From the NCBI GenBank assembly GCA_932294295.1, contig OW028578.1:37656685-37720684 (forward strand): DNA of 64,000 nucleotides. Direction: 5' to 3'. Origin of the DNA: Alitta virens. Taxonomy: Eukaryota; Annelida; Polychaeta; Phyllodocida; Nereididae. Made by a program: the position numbers and the translations under genes. This document shows, one piece after another, positions 23,396 through 34,966 of the stretch (the first letter of the stretch is position 1; each line of letters opens with the position of its first letter). The notes under the pieces are model-generated. The model had not been told where the DNA came from. It made no database searches and saw nothing but the letters and a program-made list of their open reading frames with translations.

Positions 23396-23655
23396 CATAA
23401 AATACGGTCGACTCTAGCTGTCTGTAGCGACCTGTACCTGGCTGTGGTCTAAACATGCTAAAGCCAGCTGCTTCTGTCCACTTCTATAGCTAATAATCGT
23501 CTTACATCTATTACCAGATAAATATAAACCTTGGTAAATGTAAGACATAATCTAATATATCATAAATATGTACTTTTAGATCCGGTTTTGAGTAGCCAGC
23601 TATGACAGCTTTGTCTAGTTTCAATTTGACGGGCCGTTTCAAAAGAAACTCACTC
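23396..23655 (+). mobile_element. MITE-D (CAGTTAGTTTCAT ends), diverged copy
   Basis: Starts CAGTTAGTTTCATAAAATAC. It shares AATATATCATAAATATGT and CTTTTAGATCCGGTTTTGAG with the complete copy at 54193-54484, and ends GGGCCGTTTCAAAAGAAACT with a decayed terminus. Confidence 0.75.
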
Positions 23656-23718
23656 TAAGTCCTGTGTGGAGTGAAGCAGTAGTTTAAGGAAAATGTGCTC
23701 AGCTCCTACATGCTGTAG

Positions 23719-23813
23719 TGATAGATAGATAGATAGAGAGATAGATAGATAGATAGATAGAAAGGTAGATAGCTAGATAGATAGATAGATAGATAGAAAG
23801 ATAGAAAGGTAGT

Positions 23814-23858
<45 letters not shown>

Positions 23859-23952
23859 GGATTTATGTATGGATGGATGGATGGATGGATGGATGGATAG
23901 ATGGATAGATGGATGGATGGATGGATAGATAGACAGATAGTTAGATAGATAT
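23719..23952. repeat. GATA/GATG microsatellite
   Basis: About 230 bp of GATA tetranucleotides with a GGAT block near 23870-23925. Confidence 0.97.
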
Positions 23953-24086
23953 ACTATTTGTTTTGACCTGGTATGTATTCAGTAAATGGTTCAGTTGTAA
24001 ATTATTTTCACTACTTCATTTACTTTATATAGACTATATAACATAATCCATAAGAAACAATAAATGAAAACACTATTTGGAAAAAT

Positions 24087-24265
24087 AAATAACTATGACA
24101 AGACAGACAGACAGACAAAGACATTTATTTACACAAAGAGACACACATTTCATATACAGACATTGTTTGAAACATACATAGACAAATGGAATAACTGTGA
24201 ATTCATACCAGGAGCACGTGTATACTTTTTTAAGACTGAAGTTTATCTGCTGTTTGTTGCACATT
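24087..24265 (-). mobile_element. Probable LINE 3' end (minus) with GTCT tail
   Basis: On the minus strand, TGTGTAAATAAATGTCTTTG then TCTGTCTGTCTGTCTTG: AATAAA plus a simple-repeat tail. The overlapping small frames have no recognised domain. Confidence 0.35.
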
Positions 24266-24954
24266 AAACATCACCAAAGTGTACACATATAACTGATAAA
24301 GAGAGATATGCATTTATGTTTAAGCTATTTCCATTTTTTGTTCATTTTCTCGAAATTTCACAGGAATTTTATGCTGACTGAAATAGTTTTTACAGCAATT
24401 CAAAGAAATTAACACATTACTGTAACATATTGAATTCCGCCCACAAAGGTTCTACACAATTTTTAATACTGTTACTTTTCTTGTCAGCAAAAACGTGTTA
24501 TTATGACATTAAAGTAAAACTGGAGAGATATTTTATTTAAAATTTGGGAACAACAATTTTTCCTTTTAATGTAATTTTCCAAGAAGCCAGGATATAAAAT
24601 TTAAGAGAAATATGAAGAATGCCAATATTTTAAAGCAATTTATAGATAATTCCATTATTTTATTTCTTCATTGGCTTTTTAATACGTTAAGCCCAACACA
24701 ACATGTATTGAGCAGCCACGTCGCAAAAACAAAACTGTCATCTGATATTCTCTTTCAATGAAAACATGTACTGATGTTATAACCATCACATTGGCTAGAT
24801 TATATTATCTATGAGAGATGTTTGTATTATATTATATATGCTCAGGTCCTGTATTATATTATATATGCTTAGGTCCTATACCAGAACTGGTAAGAAAATG
24901 CTACGCTTTAAAAAGCCTGTGAATTCATCAAAGTGACCTGCTCATTGTCTTCTG

Positions 24955-25074
24955 ACTACCCAGTTACCCCAGCTACCCGGTTACCCTACCAAGTTACCCT
25001 ACACAGTTACTATACCCAGTTACCCTACCCAGCTACCCAGTTACCCCACCTAGTTGCCCCTACCCAGCTACCCA
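24955..25074. repeat. TACCCAGT/TACCC minisatellite
   Basis: Irregular units (CTACCCAGTTACCC and variants) over about 120 bp. It lies inside a 111-codon frame that is repeat-derived at its start and unremarkable after. Confidence 0.8.
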
Positions 25075-25694
25075 ATAATGCCATCCTAATACATGTGAGT
25101 GTTTTTTTTGGGGCATGTTTCATGTTTTTGATTGCTCTGTGCTCCAAAATTTCCTGCAATATATTCATTTGGTTCACCTTAACTTTTTTATTTTCATTGA
25201 ATATACCGTTGTTTTGGAAAGGTTTTTGTTGGAGTCTCTCTGAAGTCCGGGGGGCACCTCAGCAGTGACACTCCATGTCTTGGAGGTGTCCCCTCATATT
25301 ACATATACAATGAATGGTAATTAGTTCTTGTATATATGTTAAATGTAGTTGATATATATATATCATATGAAATAAATGAGTTCTGAGTTATTTCCCTGAT
25401 ATATTAACAACAAATAAATTCAGATATTGATTGGGTATTTTTGTATAAAATCTGATTATTAAAGATTATTAAACAACAATGTCAATCATACTCAATGCAT
25501 GCAATCGAATGATCTAATATTTATCGATGTAAAAGCTTCTAAATTGTATATTGAATCGTTTCACATTTTTCAAATTCATGAATTTTGTCGGCGGTTCATT
25601 AAACATTTTAGGACCTAAATAATCTAGAGCCCTTCAACCGTATCATTTCGAGTTATATTTTGGTAATTTACCTAATTTTCTTGTGTCAATGGGT

Positions 25695-25860
25695 ACTTGG
25701 CTATAGGCAGTGATGGCAATTGTAGAGTGTTTAACTTGATGCGCTGGCTGACTACGGCGGCTCGGCTGTACACTCACCTGTGAGTTGAGAAAGACTTATG
25801 CTTGAACAGGGTCTGCCAATGGTGCAATTGTAAAGTGGATTGAAGCTCTGTTGAGTAATA
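25695..25860. repeat. Dispersed repeat shared with 44560-44690, 28550-28590 and 23300-23335
   Basis: GGGTACTTGGCTATAGGCAG then TGATGGC and GAGAAAGACTTATGCTTGAA match GGGTACTTTGTTACAGGCAG/TGATGGC and GAGAAAGGCTCATGCTTGAA near 44565 and 44669. A family of unknown type. Confidence 0.55.
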
Positions 25861-25862
25861 TA

Positions 25863-26060
25863 GTTCAATTCAATTCAAAAGGTTTATTCACCATGCGTAA
25901 TACTTCAACAGCTTGAGTAGTAAATGGTGGCCTGATGCCTTGTAGCTTATTTGGCCTTTACCAATAAATATTACTTACACTATTTAGAAAATTACAAGAT
26001 TCAATAACTTAATAGAACATTATGAAAACATAATATTGAAAATTGCAATAGATAATGATA
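25863..26060 (-). mobile_element. Probable LINE 3' end (minus) with GAATT tail
   Basis: The minus strand ends GGTGAATAAACCTTTTGAAT then TGAATTGAAC: AATAAA followed by a short pentanucleotide tail, the pattern seen at the plus-strand LINE end at 21150. Confidence 0.45.
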
Positions 26061-26129
26061 CAAAACAGGAAAAAAAAAGGTCATTCAGGGTCATAATAAT
26101 TACCATTGTAGTATCTTATTTTGTTTTTG

Positions 26130-26278
26130 CCACAGTGTTAGGTGGCTATGCTGAGGCAAGTAAAAGATCCCACCCATGGGGTAGATGAATAACATGGGTG
26201 GACTGCTCCTCTTTCTCACCTCATCAATCAACCCTCGATTAGCTGCAAAAACTTGTCCTATCTATCTATCTAATGAAG
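26130..26278 (+). mobile_element. SINE-B 3' half with TATC tail
   Basis: GGTGGCTATGCTGAGGCAAG, then TAAAAGATCCCACCCATGGG, GATGAATAACATGGGTGGAC, CACCTCATCAATCAACCCTC and CTATCTATCTATC. 5' truncated. Confidence 0.8.
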
Positions 26279-26721
26279 AGGTTTGTTCACTCCATACACT
26301 TTCACATAGAAGCCATATCATTTTGTGATGTGATCAATAGGCAATGGCCATGGTGAGGTCACAGAGTGCAAGAACAATTGAGAAGTAATGATGTCATAAT
26401 ATATGACATAATCAAATGAGGTCAATAAGGCAAAATTGCCAACATGGCTGCTGTGCTAAATGCATGGGTTCTTAGAAAACTAACAAATTATAAAGAGTGT
26501 GAATGTGACCAGGTAAACTAATGGGTGTTAGGATTGTTTGACTTGCATGTGATTTTGATGTGAAATACTCTGTATTGCTAACATCAATGCAAAAAAAAAA
26601 AGTCTCTTGCGAACAACATCCTGCTGAGGTGCAGCTCATGAACAGTGCCTCTGCCAGGATTAGAATAGGGTAGGTATAATTTCATATGGGACATATATAT
26701 CTTTCTCATGAGGTATGAGAG

Positions 26722-26902
26722 TTGGGGCCTGGCTCAGTGGTAATTCGGGGGGCTTCCAACTGCTGGGTCCCGGGTTCAATTCCCGGTCAAGCCTAAGTTT
26801 GATGGCTGTTTCATCCATCATCTCATTGCCAAGGTCCCTGCCTGTCCTTATTAGCCCAATAGGTGCAGAAATACAGGACATAAAGCCCTTATCCACCCGG
26901 CG
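26722..26902 (+). mobile_element. SINE-A copy
   Basis: GTTGGGGCCTGGCTCAGTGG head, B box GGGTTCAATTCCCGGTCAAG, body GATGGCTGTTTCATCCATCA to GCAGAAATACAGGACATAAA. Frames across it on both strands are not genes. Confidence 0.9.
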
Positions 26903-27442
26903 ATCCACCATCTCAGGTGGTATAAAATCTTCAATTAGTTTTGCAATGGTTTAGTGGGAAATAGTGGGGTATTTAGCTAGCTCTATCTGGCTAAATCTAG
27001 TTATTTGTTGTAATGTAGATAATTTAGTATATGATATTGTGTTATTGACTTTAATTTTAGAGAATATGTTATTTCTACCATTCTCTCTGTGCTGCAATAT
27101 TTAAATAGATAAATTTTATTTTGAGTCGTATACAATCCGAATACATATAAAATACACATATATACAGCACATTTTACATGATATCCAAGCATTACCCTTC
27201 TGTACGACTATAATACTGTTAAAATGTATATTAAATCAAATCAAAATAAAACAAATAGTATTTGAAATCAATAACTAAAATCTACATACAGTTCCTATCT
27301 TGTAGTTCCTATCTAATAGTCGTTCTGACTATTGTGTGTTTGCGCACATGTACTGTGTGCTAAGAGTTTCATGCAGCTGATTGGAAAAACAGGCTTCACA
27401 TGATGCAAATTTCAATTACTACATCACTAACAATGGTTACCA

Positions 27443-27522
27443 GGGGTGATGATTGCATTGATCATCCCCCCCCCCTTCTCAGAAAGTGGGGGGTATATAT
27501 CCCCCACACCCCCCCCCTCAAA
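27443..27522. repeat. G-tract / GATGAT...ATCATC hairpin repeat, copy 2
   Basis: Shares GGGGTGATGATTGCATTGAT, CATCCCCCCCCCC, TTCTCAGAAAGTGGGGGGTA and TATATCCCCCA with the copy at 252-330. A CCCACACCCCCCC stretch follows. Confidence 0.7.
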
Positions 27523-27745
27523 TTCAGGAATGAAAATTACCAATTTTCACACACTTGTTTTAAAACATTTGTGCTTTGTTAAACAGCTTTACACTATGAG
27601 GGATATAACTAACTTATACTCCATTAGGCATATTTACTGTTTGTTTTGTGTTAATGCCTTTATTACGCATGACAGTTCAGTTTGCACTCAGGAGGGAGTT
27701 CACCTGACAAGATTGTAACAATATACATGTGCGTATTAAAGTTAC

Positions 27746-27934
27746 CTGACACCACAGTATGTCTATTATCTTATATTCCAACTTTATGATATATTTAAAA
27801 GAAATGTAATTGTTTTGTGACCCGCATTCTTATGACAGTGACTGTCATAAGAATGCGGGTCACAAAACAATTACATTTCTTTTAAATATATCATAAAGTT
27901 GGAATATAAGATAATAGACATACTGTGGTGTCAG
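27746..27934. repeat. Perfect 189-bp palindrome, 94-bp arms
   Basis: Position 27840 is the centre. The 94 bases on the left (starting CTGACACCACAGTATGTCTA) are matched without a mismatch by the reverse complement on the right (ending TAGACATACTGTGGTGTCAG), with a 1-nt spacer. GTAAC-type sequence flanks both sides but out of register. No frame is conserved. Confidence 0.97.
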
Positions 27935-28613
27935 TTTATATGGAAGTAACCTGAACATACTGTGTAAGCTGGGTCACTTAGCTGTCACCTAAATGGCATT
28001 TCTGGATACCAATTTTGCAACCGTTCTAACCGTTTAACGCCATTATCTCAAGTACACTGCTGGCGTTACTTCTTTTTTTTTACAACTTTCTTATGGTATT
28101 CCTATTTTTGTTCTATTTCAAGGCATTTTTCTTTAATTTCCTAATTAACTACTTTCTTCAAATTGGAATGATTGTTGCACAATTTCCAAGTGCATTATGG
28201 GATGTAACCTGCAGTCAGAGAAAGAAATCAATCGCCTCTGGTGAAAATAAAAGAGGAAATTCACTTGTTATTGTATCACCTCACTGTAATTATTCCTTGG
28301 TTATTAATTTCTCAGTCACAGTCTAATTGACAGTTTAATTTAATTTAAGGTGTGTCTTATAGTGCCCTAATTATGACCAATTTTTCCCTTAACACTTTTC
28401 TCATTCTCACACCGGCTGCTTTTAATCAGATTGACCCAGATTGCGTGGGTCGATATTGTGCCAAAGTTACATAATAATATCTGGGATCATCTCTGTCACT
28501 CTTTGCTCCACTCCACCCAGGTTAAATTATGTGTAATTGGTAGTTTACTCCCCAAAGGGTTGAGAAAGGCTCATTCTTGAACAGGCAGCTTCGGTGTTGC
28601 TATTCAGTTGAGG

Positions 28614-28670
28614 TGAGAGTATGTTGGATAGTTGGAGTGTATGTTGGATGGCTGCAGTGTATGTTGTACG
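28614..28670. repeat. Short minisatellite, inverse of 4718-4803 unit
   Basis: GTATGTTGGATAGTTGGAGT then GTATGTTGGATGGCTGCAGT: about 2.5 copies of a 20-22-bp unit whose reverse complement is CATCCAACATACACTGCAGC. Confidence 0.65.
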
Positions 28671-28833
28671 ATGAGTGGAGAATATATTAAGCAATGGTAC
28701 ATGGTGTGTCGTCCAACATATAGTTTTATGGGATTTGCGAAACATTTATGTTGCACTCCTCACCATTCACTGTTGTTATAATATCAATACCAGAGTACCT
28801 GGGTTTGAATTTTGACAGAAAATTATGATATCA

Positions 28834-28972
28834 GACAATGACAATGACACAGTTTTTATTGGCTCCTTAAATAGCATATAACAGTAATTACATATTATAA
28901 AAGCAAGGAGACTCCCTCTAAGGCAATAAGTGTGCCGCTGTCGAGGGAGCCACCTTGTGAAAAATATAAGAA
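28834..28972 (-). mobile_element. LINE 3' terminus with stem-loop (minus)
   Basis: On the minus strand: GGTGGCTCCCTCGACAGCGG, TTGCCTTAGAGGGAGTCTCC, then GCCAATAAAAACTGTGTCAT and TGTCATTGTCTGA. Related ends lie at 41084-41225 and 31617-31662. The GGTGGCTCCC ... GGGAGTCTCC parts can form a stem, as expected of an RT-recognised 3' end (inference). Confidence 0.6.
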
Positions 28973-29754
28973 AAAAAGATTATACATATATTTACTGCTA
29001 CTAATTCATTAGTTCATATTTTAAAGCATCGAAATATTGATAAATTATCGATAGGAAGGCATGCTCTTGTTATACAGCTAATATATAAATAACTTAAAAA
29101 AAAAAAAAAATATATATATATATAAATAGATACAATTTTCAATGATGATAATTACATGTTGGAGTTGAGTATCAGTTGTGCAGTGTCTGGATCAGAGACA
29201 GTAAATACTAACTTCTGAACATTTTTGAGATTTGGATCTATAGGGAAAATTGGCAGCTAAATCTAGACAGATCAGTTAGTCTAGCTGGTTTGACACTAAT
29301 CTCTGGATAGATTTAAAAAGGGAAGATTTTAAAAGTTTTGAACAAGAAATAAAAAGAAAAAGCCCTGCAGCTAATTGTCAAAAACAGGCGTTTGCTTGGT
29401 AATCACTGGTGAACATCTTTGAATTTGAAAACAATCTGAGAGTCAGTTATGTGATCTTTACAATGTAGCAATTTATGTTGCCATATGATATCAAACGGGT
29501 ACTTAACATAGGAAAGAAGCTTAAATTATGATTTAATTTATCTGCTTATAATAGTAGTATATTTCTACTATAAGTTATCACATGTTTATTTTGAGAATAC
29601 AGGAATACATTGTGTCCTACTCTAATAACATGAAATTATATCCACCTTATCAGCTATTTTCAAAATGATGACATAAAATATTTAATATATTTCTATACTT
29701 GCTTTAATTATCATCTAATAGACAATGATTAAGGTAAACGTATGTCATTGGTGG

Positions 29755-29916
29755 AGCCGGACTTCCAACCGCTGGGTCCCGGGTTCGATTCCCAGTCAAG
29801 CCTAAGTTGGATGGCTGTTTCATCCTTCGTCTCATTGCCATGGTCCCTACCTGTCCTAATTAGCCCAACTGGTGCAGAAATACAGGACGTAAAGCCCTAA
29901 TCACACACACACACAC
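29755..29916 (+). mobile_element. 5'-truncated SINE-A with perfect 13-bp target duplication
   Basis: Begins inside the tRNA head (GACTTCCAACCGCTGGGTCC), keeps B box GGGTTCGATTCCCAGTCAAG, the full body and an AC-repeat tail. ATGTCATTGGTGG occurs at 29742-29754 and 29917-29929. Truncation plus target duplication indicates target-primed reverse transcription. Confidence 0.93.
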
Positions 29917-30239
29917 ATGTCATTGGTGGACAAAGATTTGATCGAGATTAAGTAGGTTTGGAATTGAAGCAATTGTGATATGTGTATGTAACCTCAGGAT
30001 TACGTATAGCTTCGGAATGGAAGCAATTGTGATATATATCTGAAAGCTCCATCAATCCGCTTGAATATTTTATAACGCGTCCGTCTTCCCCTGAGGTTAA
30101 TTTATGTATTTCCCAGAAAAGATTTGTTCCTATTTGGCTACTTCTTGGCTAATGAGCTTGTTGTTAGAGCTAAAGGATCAACCCCTGAACGTTCATTACT
30201 AGACAGAAAGTCGGACCATGTTCACCAAGATATTTTAGA

Positions 30240-30395
30240 TTTTGATACAGCATGGTGGCCTGGTGATGTGTAACGTGGTGTGGACCCCACGCTTTAGCAT
30301 CTCATCATTATGTCTGCCTCTGGCAGCTGGTATTATCAGCGGCTAAGCTTCAGACTCAGTAGCATTGGGACATTGACTGATTGATTTTAATTAGC
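30240..30395 (+). repeat. SINE-B-associated 3' module
   Basis: GTGTAACGTGGTGTGGACCC, ATCTCATCATTATGTCTGCC, TCTGGCAGCTGGTATTATCA and AGCTTCAGACTCAGTAGCAT. Similar modules are at 40360-40460, 16975-17040, 20222-20275, 31430-31500 and 62937-62990. Confidence 0.5.
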
Positions 30396-30511
30396 AAAGC
30401 ACATGAATTAGATAAAACTGATATGGACTGATCATATAAAAATTGATGTCACCTGTCAGACGAAATAATTAATCAAGATAATTTGCATTTGATTCTGGAT
30501 GCCATCAACGA

Positions 30512-30558
30512 TGGATAGGTAGATAGATAGATAGATAGATAGATAGACAGATAGATAT

Positions 30559-30589
<31 letters not shown>

Positions 30590-30670
30590 TACATATAGAT
30601 AGATAGGTAGATAGAAAGATAGATAGATAGATAGATATACAGATAGATAGATAGATAGACAGACAGATAG
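30512..30670. repeat. GATA microsatellite
   Basis: About 160 bp of GATA units with GATG, GACA and ATAT variants. Tyr/Leu/Ser/Ile frames here are artefacts. Confidence 0.97.
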
Positions 30671-31125
30671 TATACACAACTTCACCACCACGACAGCCTC
30701 ACTATTAGGACCACCTCACTATTAAATGTGTTATCAATGAACATTGTCTTAATATTAGAATTGCGTCTTAGCCTAATTTGGCATATACTGACGTCATAAT
30801 TGACCAGTATTTCGTCATACTATTATCAGATTGTGTCTTGATTAAGTCCTTATCATCCTGTGCAATCAACTGCAAAGTGCTGTTATTATCAAAGTTTACA
30901 AAACAATTTCCTGTATTATCCAGACCGGATGTTTATATCCTGCCGGTTACGTAAGATATGGAAGGTTGTCCAAACTTTTGTGGGTGCTCGGTGAAGTGTT
31001 TACAAAAATCACACCCTTAAGTAACTAAAAACCTTTATTGTGCACTAGAAAAAGATACTATTGCAAGCTGTAGTAAGGAGTCTTTCAATATCCACTAGAA
31101 ATATAAACATACTATTGGTACACGA

Positions 31126-31258
31126 TATCTGTCTATCTACCTATGTATCTATCGATCTATCAATCCATCTATCTATTTATATATTTATTATCCATCCATC
31201 TATCAATCTGTCTATCTATCTATCTATCCATCCATCCATCCATCCATCCATCCATCAT

Positions 31259-31297
<39 letters not shown>

Positions 31298-31328
31298 GTC
31301 TATCTATCTATCTATCTATCTATCTATT
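31126..31328. repeat. TATC microsatellite
   Basis: About 200 bp of TATC with a CATC block at 31225-31260. It is followed at about 31430 by the SINE-B-associated module. Confidence 0.97.
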
Positions 31329-31589
31329 CAGAAATGATGAAAATAGGGATATTATTATCAATATTGACAAAAACTTTTTATGTAGTATTGTGTACTATAA
31401 TATAATTGCATCATATTGTATTATATTGTCGCTGGTCTGAAACTTAGTCAGTTTATTATATGACCGGCTGCCAGAGACAGATGTAATTATGAGATGATGA
31501 GCCTGCTAGGACAGACAGACAGAAAGACAAATAGCTTTTGTTACATTCATATAAAGTATGAAATGAGATGAGATGATACATATATATAA

Positions 31590-32480
31590 AAATAATAAAT
31601 ACAAATTATATGAATAGGGAGACTCCCGAAAGACAAAAATGTGTCGCTACTGGGGAGCCACCTGGGTTAGAAGAGGATGAAGGAAACCACTGCAAGCATT
31701 AGTTTATTAGGGAGAACAAAACGAAATTACCAAGTTGACGGTGAGATTGATCACAAGACAAAGATATGCATAAATACATAATTCAAATCTGCAAATGAAG
31801 CAGTCCCTAGTTTGACATTCAGTGTTATATTTTTCAATCAGATAATTTTTAACATACCTGGCAAACTGCCCATGCTGTGGGCGTTGATTGTCTTCCTGAC
31901 TATCAATGGACAATTGTTGTATACTATTGGTACACAATATCTTATACTATTTGTTGCAAAGGTACTATTGTTTCTTGTTTGAAAGGAATGATTATCTGAG
32001 AAATTGACAAAAATTACAATTAAAATATTATAGCAATGTGCTGTTCTCAGGTTTATAGCAGAATTTGAGGTCATGAAGTGCACACATATCAGTAGTTTTG
32101 AGGATGTTTAATTTCTTAAATATTTGGCTTGTATGTGCATTATAAGATGCATTGACTATCAATCGCACAGCCCTCTTTTGCAACATGAAGAGCCTATGGT
32201 GAACCCCAGATCAAAATTCCATAATTATTATGAGGCATAACTAAAGACTTGTAAATGGTTTCAAGTATTGATTGAGGAATATAATGTTTTAATTTAGTCA
32301 TGACAGCAGTAATTTGGGAGATTTTAGAAGAAATATGGTTTATATGTTCTTTCCAATTTAAATGACTATCTACAACTATTCCTAAAAAATAAATTTTGAG
32401 ACCCATTCAATTTTTGTATCATTAATATTAATATTGAAATAATAGAAAGGAAATGCAAAATAATAGAAAGGAAATGCAAA
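31590..32480 (-). pseudogene. Jockey/CR1-like LINE relic, 3' half
   Basis: On the minus strand, 32406-32194 reads FLGIVVDSHLNWKEHINHIS, KLKHYIPQSILETIYKSLVM and NYGILIWGS, the thumb region of Jockey/CR1-type reverse transcriptases. It continues HRLFMLQKRAVRLIVNASYN, then after stops FQTRNNSTFATNSIRYCVPI, the usual C-terminal block. The region ends near 31617-31662 with a GGTGGCTCCCC...GGGAGTCTCCC stem-loop like other LINE ends here. At least three frame or stop defects occur, including one T missing in a T run near 32395. Its 5' continuation is at 34967-35240 beyond the inserted element. Confidence 0.85.
32439..32480. repeat. 21-bp tandem duplication at insertion point
   Basis: ATAATAGAAAGGAAATGCAA plus A occurs twice in a row (32439-32459, 32460-32480). 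The part AGGAAATGCAA also matches AGGAAATTCAA at 34967-34977 with one mismatch, which makes it the target duplication of the LINE at 32481-34966. Confidence 0.85.
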
Positions 32481-34966
32481 CTCTCATGGGTAAAAATCAA
32501 GCAGATTGCTGGAAGTATTGGAATAAATTAAAATCTGTTGGAAAAATCCAAGTTAACTGCCCAGACTTAGATACCTTTCATAACTACTTTAAACAACAAT
32601 CGCTTCCACCAGAGCGTGACTATTTTGACACTGAAAATATGGCACACATAGTTAATGCTGTGCAAAATTCCGGTTATAGCTGCAGTAGTGAACTATCTAC
32701 TCATATTTGTGATAATGTAATAACTGAAGAAGAGGTCGCCCTGCATTTCAGGAGACTCAAAAATAATAAAGCGGCTGGCATTGATGGGATACCCGCAGAA
32801 TTCTATAAATATGCTGGTGAAAATCTTATAACACCATTTTGTGCTGTATTCAACCACATTTTTGATAAAGGTGAATACCCATCTCAGTGGTCAGAAGGGC
32901 TTATTAATGCTTTACATAAAAAAGGTAACCGCACAGATCCTGATAACTATAGAAAAATAACTGTAAATGTAGTAATGGGTAAGATTTTTGACTCAATCCT
33001 AAATAGCAGATTATACTTTAAAAATGAGGCTCTAAATCTTGATGATCCTTGTCAGTTTGGGTTCACCCCTGGGTCAAGCACTACTGACTGTGTCTTTGTT
33101 CTTGACACAGTTATAAGTTACCAACAAGCAATGCGAAAACCTGTATACTTGTGCTTTGTTGATTTTACTAAAGCATTCGATTACATTAATAGAAATGCTT
33201 TGTACTACAAATTGATGCAGCAGAATATTGGTGACAAAATGCTCAAGGTTATCATTAGTATGTATGATAAGGCAAAAGCAAGAGTAAACCAAGGTGGTAA
33301 TACCGGTGGTTCTATTGACAGCAAATGTGGGGTATTACAAGGTGGAATCCTCAGCCCAAAATTATTCAATGAATTTATGTCAGATCTACCCGATCATCTT
33401 GAAAAATCAGATGGAATAACATTAGGTGATTTTACTCTTACACATATATTGGATGCCGATGACATCGCACTTGTAGCTGATTCTCCTAATTGCATGCAAA
33501 ATAGTATAAATTCACTTCATAATTACTGTAAAAAATGGCACCTTATTGTAAATGTTAGTAAAACCAAAGTGATGCAGATTGGTAACAAAGCAATAAGCAC
33601 CTTCTTCTGTAATGGGGAAAAACTAGTAAATGTTGACAGCTTCAAATATCTTGGCCATAAGCTTACTAATAAGCGTAGAATACATAGCAAGATGACGGAA
33701 TACCTCTCAACACAAGCTCATAAAGCGCTCTTTGCACTGCAAGGTGATTCAAAACAAGCATTAGGAAAAATCGATCCCATGCTATCTCTTCGAATGTTTG
33801 ATACCTATATTTTACCTATCCTGGAGTACAATAGTGAAATATGGACAAGTGAAAAATCTATGCCTGAATTAGAAAATTTGCAACTTGCATATCTTAAAAA
33901 CATATTAGGAGTTAGAAAACAAACACCATCTTTAGCAGTCTATGGTGAAACAGGTAGATTCCCATTGCATGTCAGACAGAAAATTAGAATGGTGAATTAC
34001 TGGATAAGATTGGAAAGAGCACCTGATGACAGTTTACTTAAGAAATGTTTAAATTTTCAGAAGGAAATTTATGTGAATGCAGTAAATGGAAATAACTGGT
34101 TCAGTAAAGTGTGTCATGTATTAAATAACTGCAACATTGAATATGATATTAGTAACCTCAGAAACTTTGACATTGATAATATCTCTAACACAGTGAAACT
34201 AAGACTCTATGAAGCCGAACATGAGCGACTTATAAATGCAATAAATGACAGTTCACAACAACCAAAACTTAGGACATATAAACTATTTAAAACTGATTGT
34301 AGAATAGAACCTTATCTTGAATTGCAACAAATTCGCAAAGTGTTAACTAAAATAGCTAGATTTAGGACAAATTCACATAGCCTGAAGATTGAAACAGGTC
34401 GACACCATAAACCAATAATTCCTGCTCCAAATAGAATATGTGAAAAGTGTACGTTAAACTTTGTAGAAGACGAAATTCACTGTTTGATTGTCTGTCCTGG
34501 TAATGAGCAACACCGTGTTAACCTTTTTTTGAATGCAACTAAATTTATTAACAACTTCTTGTCTCTAGATGATATAACTAAGTTTACAGCAATAATGACA
34601 AACAAGGAACCTGAGTTATTAATTAGTTTAGGAAAGTTTCTCCTTCAAGCTGATGTGTAGAGAAAACCATCTCCTGTATCCACACAGTTATTAATTTAGT
34701 TTATTAGTTTATTAGTTATGATGTGCTTGTCATGTTTTGGACTTTGAGAGTGAAATGTTTTTATTAGCGGCTTGTATTTTTTTCTATTGTGTATGTGGAT
34801 TTTAAACACGTATTATAAGTTAACTTGGTGGCTGGAACCTTGATTATTGAAATTTTATTGCTTTCTGTACTTACATTAATGTCTCTTTCATGTTATCTTT
34901 TAACTGAATGACATATGTATCATTTATGATATTTTACATGTCAATAAAATCTATATATATAATATC
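32481..34966 (+). mobile_element. LINE insertion carrying an open reverse transcriptase frame (stop at 34660)
   Basis: An uninterrupted frame of about 725 codons covers the RT part of ORF2 and its C-terminus. Numbering from the first in-frame ATG (32453, which lies in target-derived DNA), residues 110-130 hold NNKAAGIDGIPAEFYKYAG. Motif A is FVDFTKAFDYIN (Asp 237 and 243), followed by CGVLQGGILSPKLF. Motif C is ILDADDIALVADS (residues 334-337 read DADD instead of the usual Y/F-ADD). Thumb FKYLGHKLTNK and LILEYNSEIW-like blocks follow, then GETGRFPLHVRQKIRM, and near the C-terminus a CEKC...EIHCLIVC zinc-knuckle-like motif. No endonuclease domain precedes the RT, so the copy is 5' truncated. 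The 3' UTR is 300 bp and ends TCAATAAAATCTATATATAT. A truncated second copy is at 43968-44414. The clade is not assigned. Confidence 0.92.

Noticed and set aside
24933..25268. 111-codon frame possibly a secreted protein with hydrophobic stretches
   Set aside because: The start is minisatellite; the rest lacks motifs, splice sites or a clear signal peptide.
32453..32480. ATG at 32453 as the true start of the reverse transcriptase
   Set aside because: It lies in the target-site duplication and tandem repeat; the element begins at about 32481 in the middle of ORF2, so the natural start is missing.
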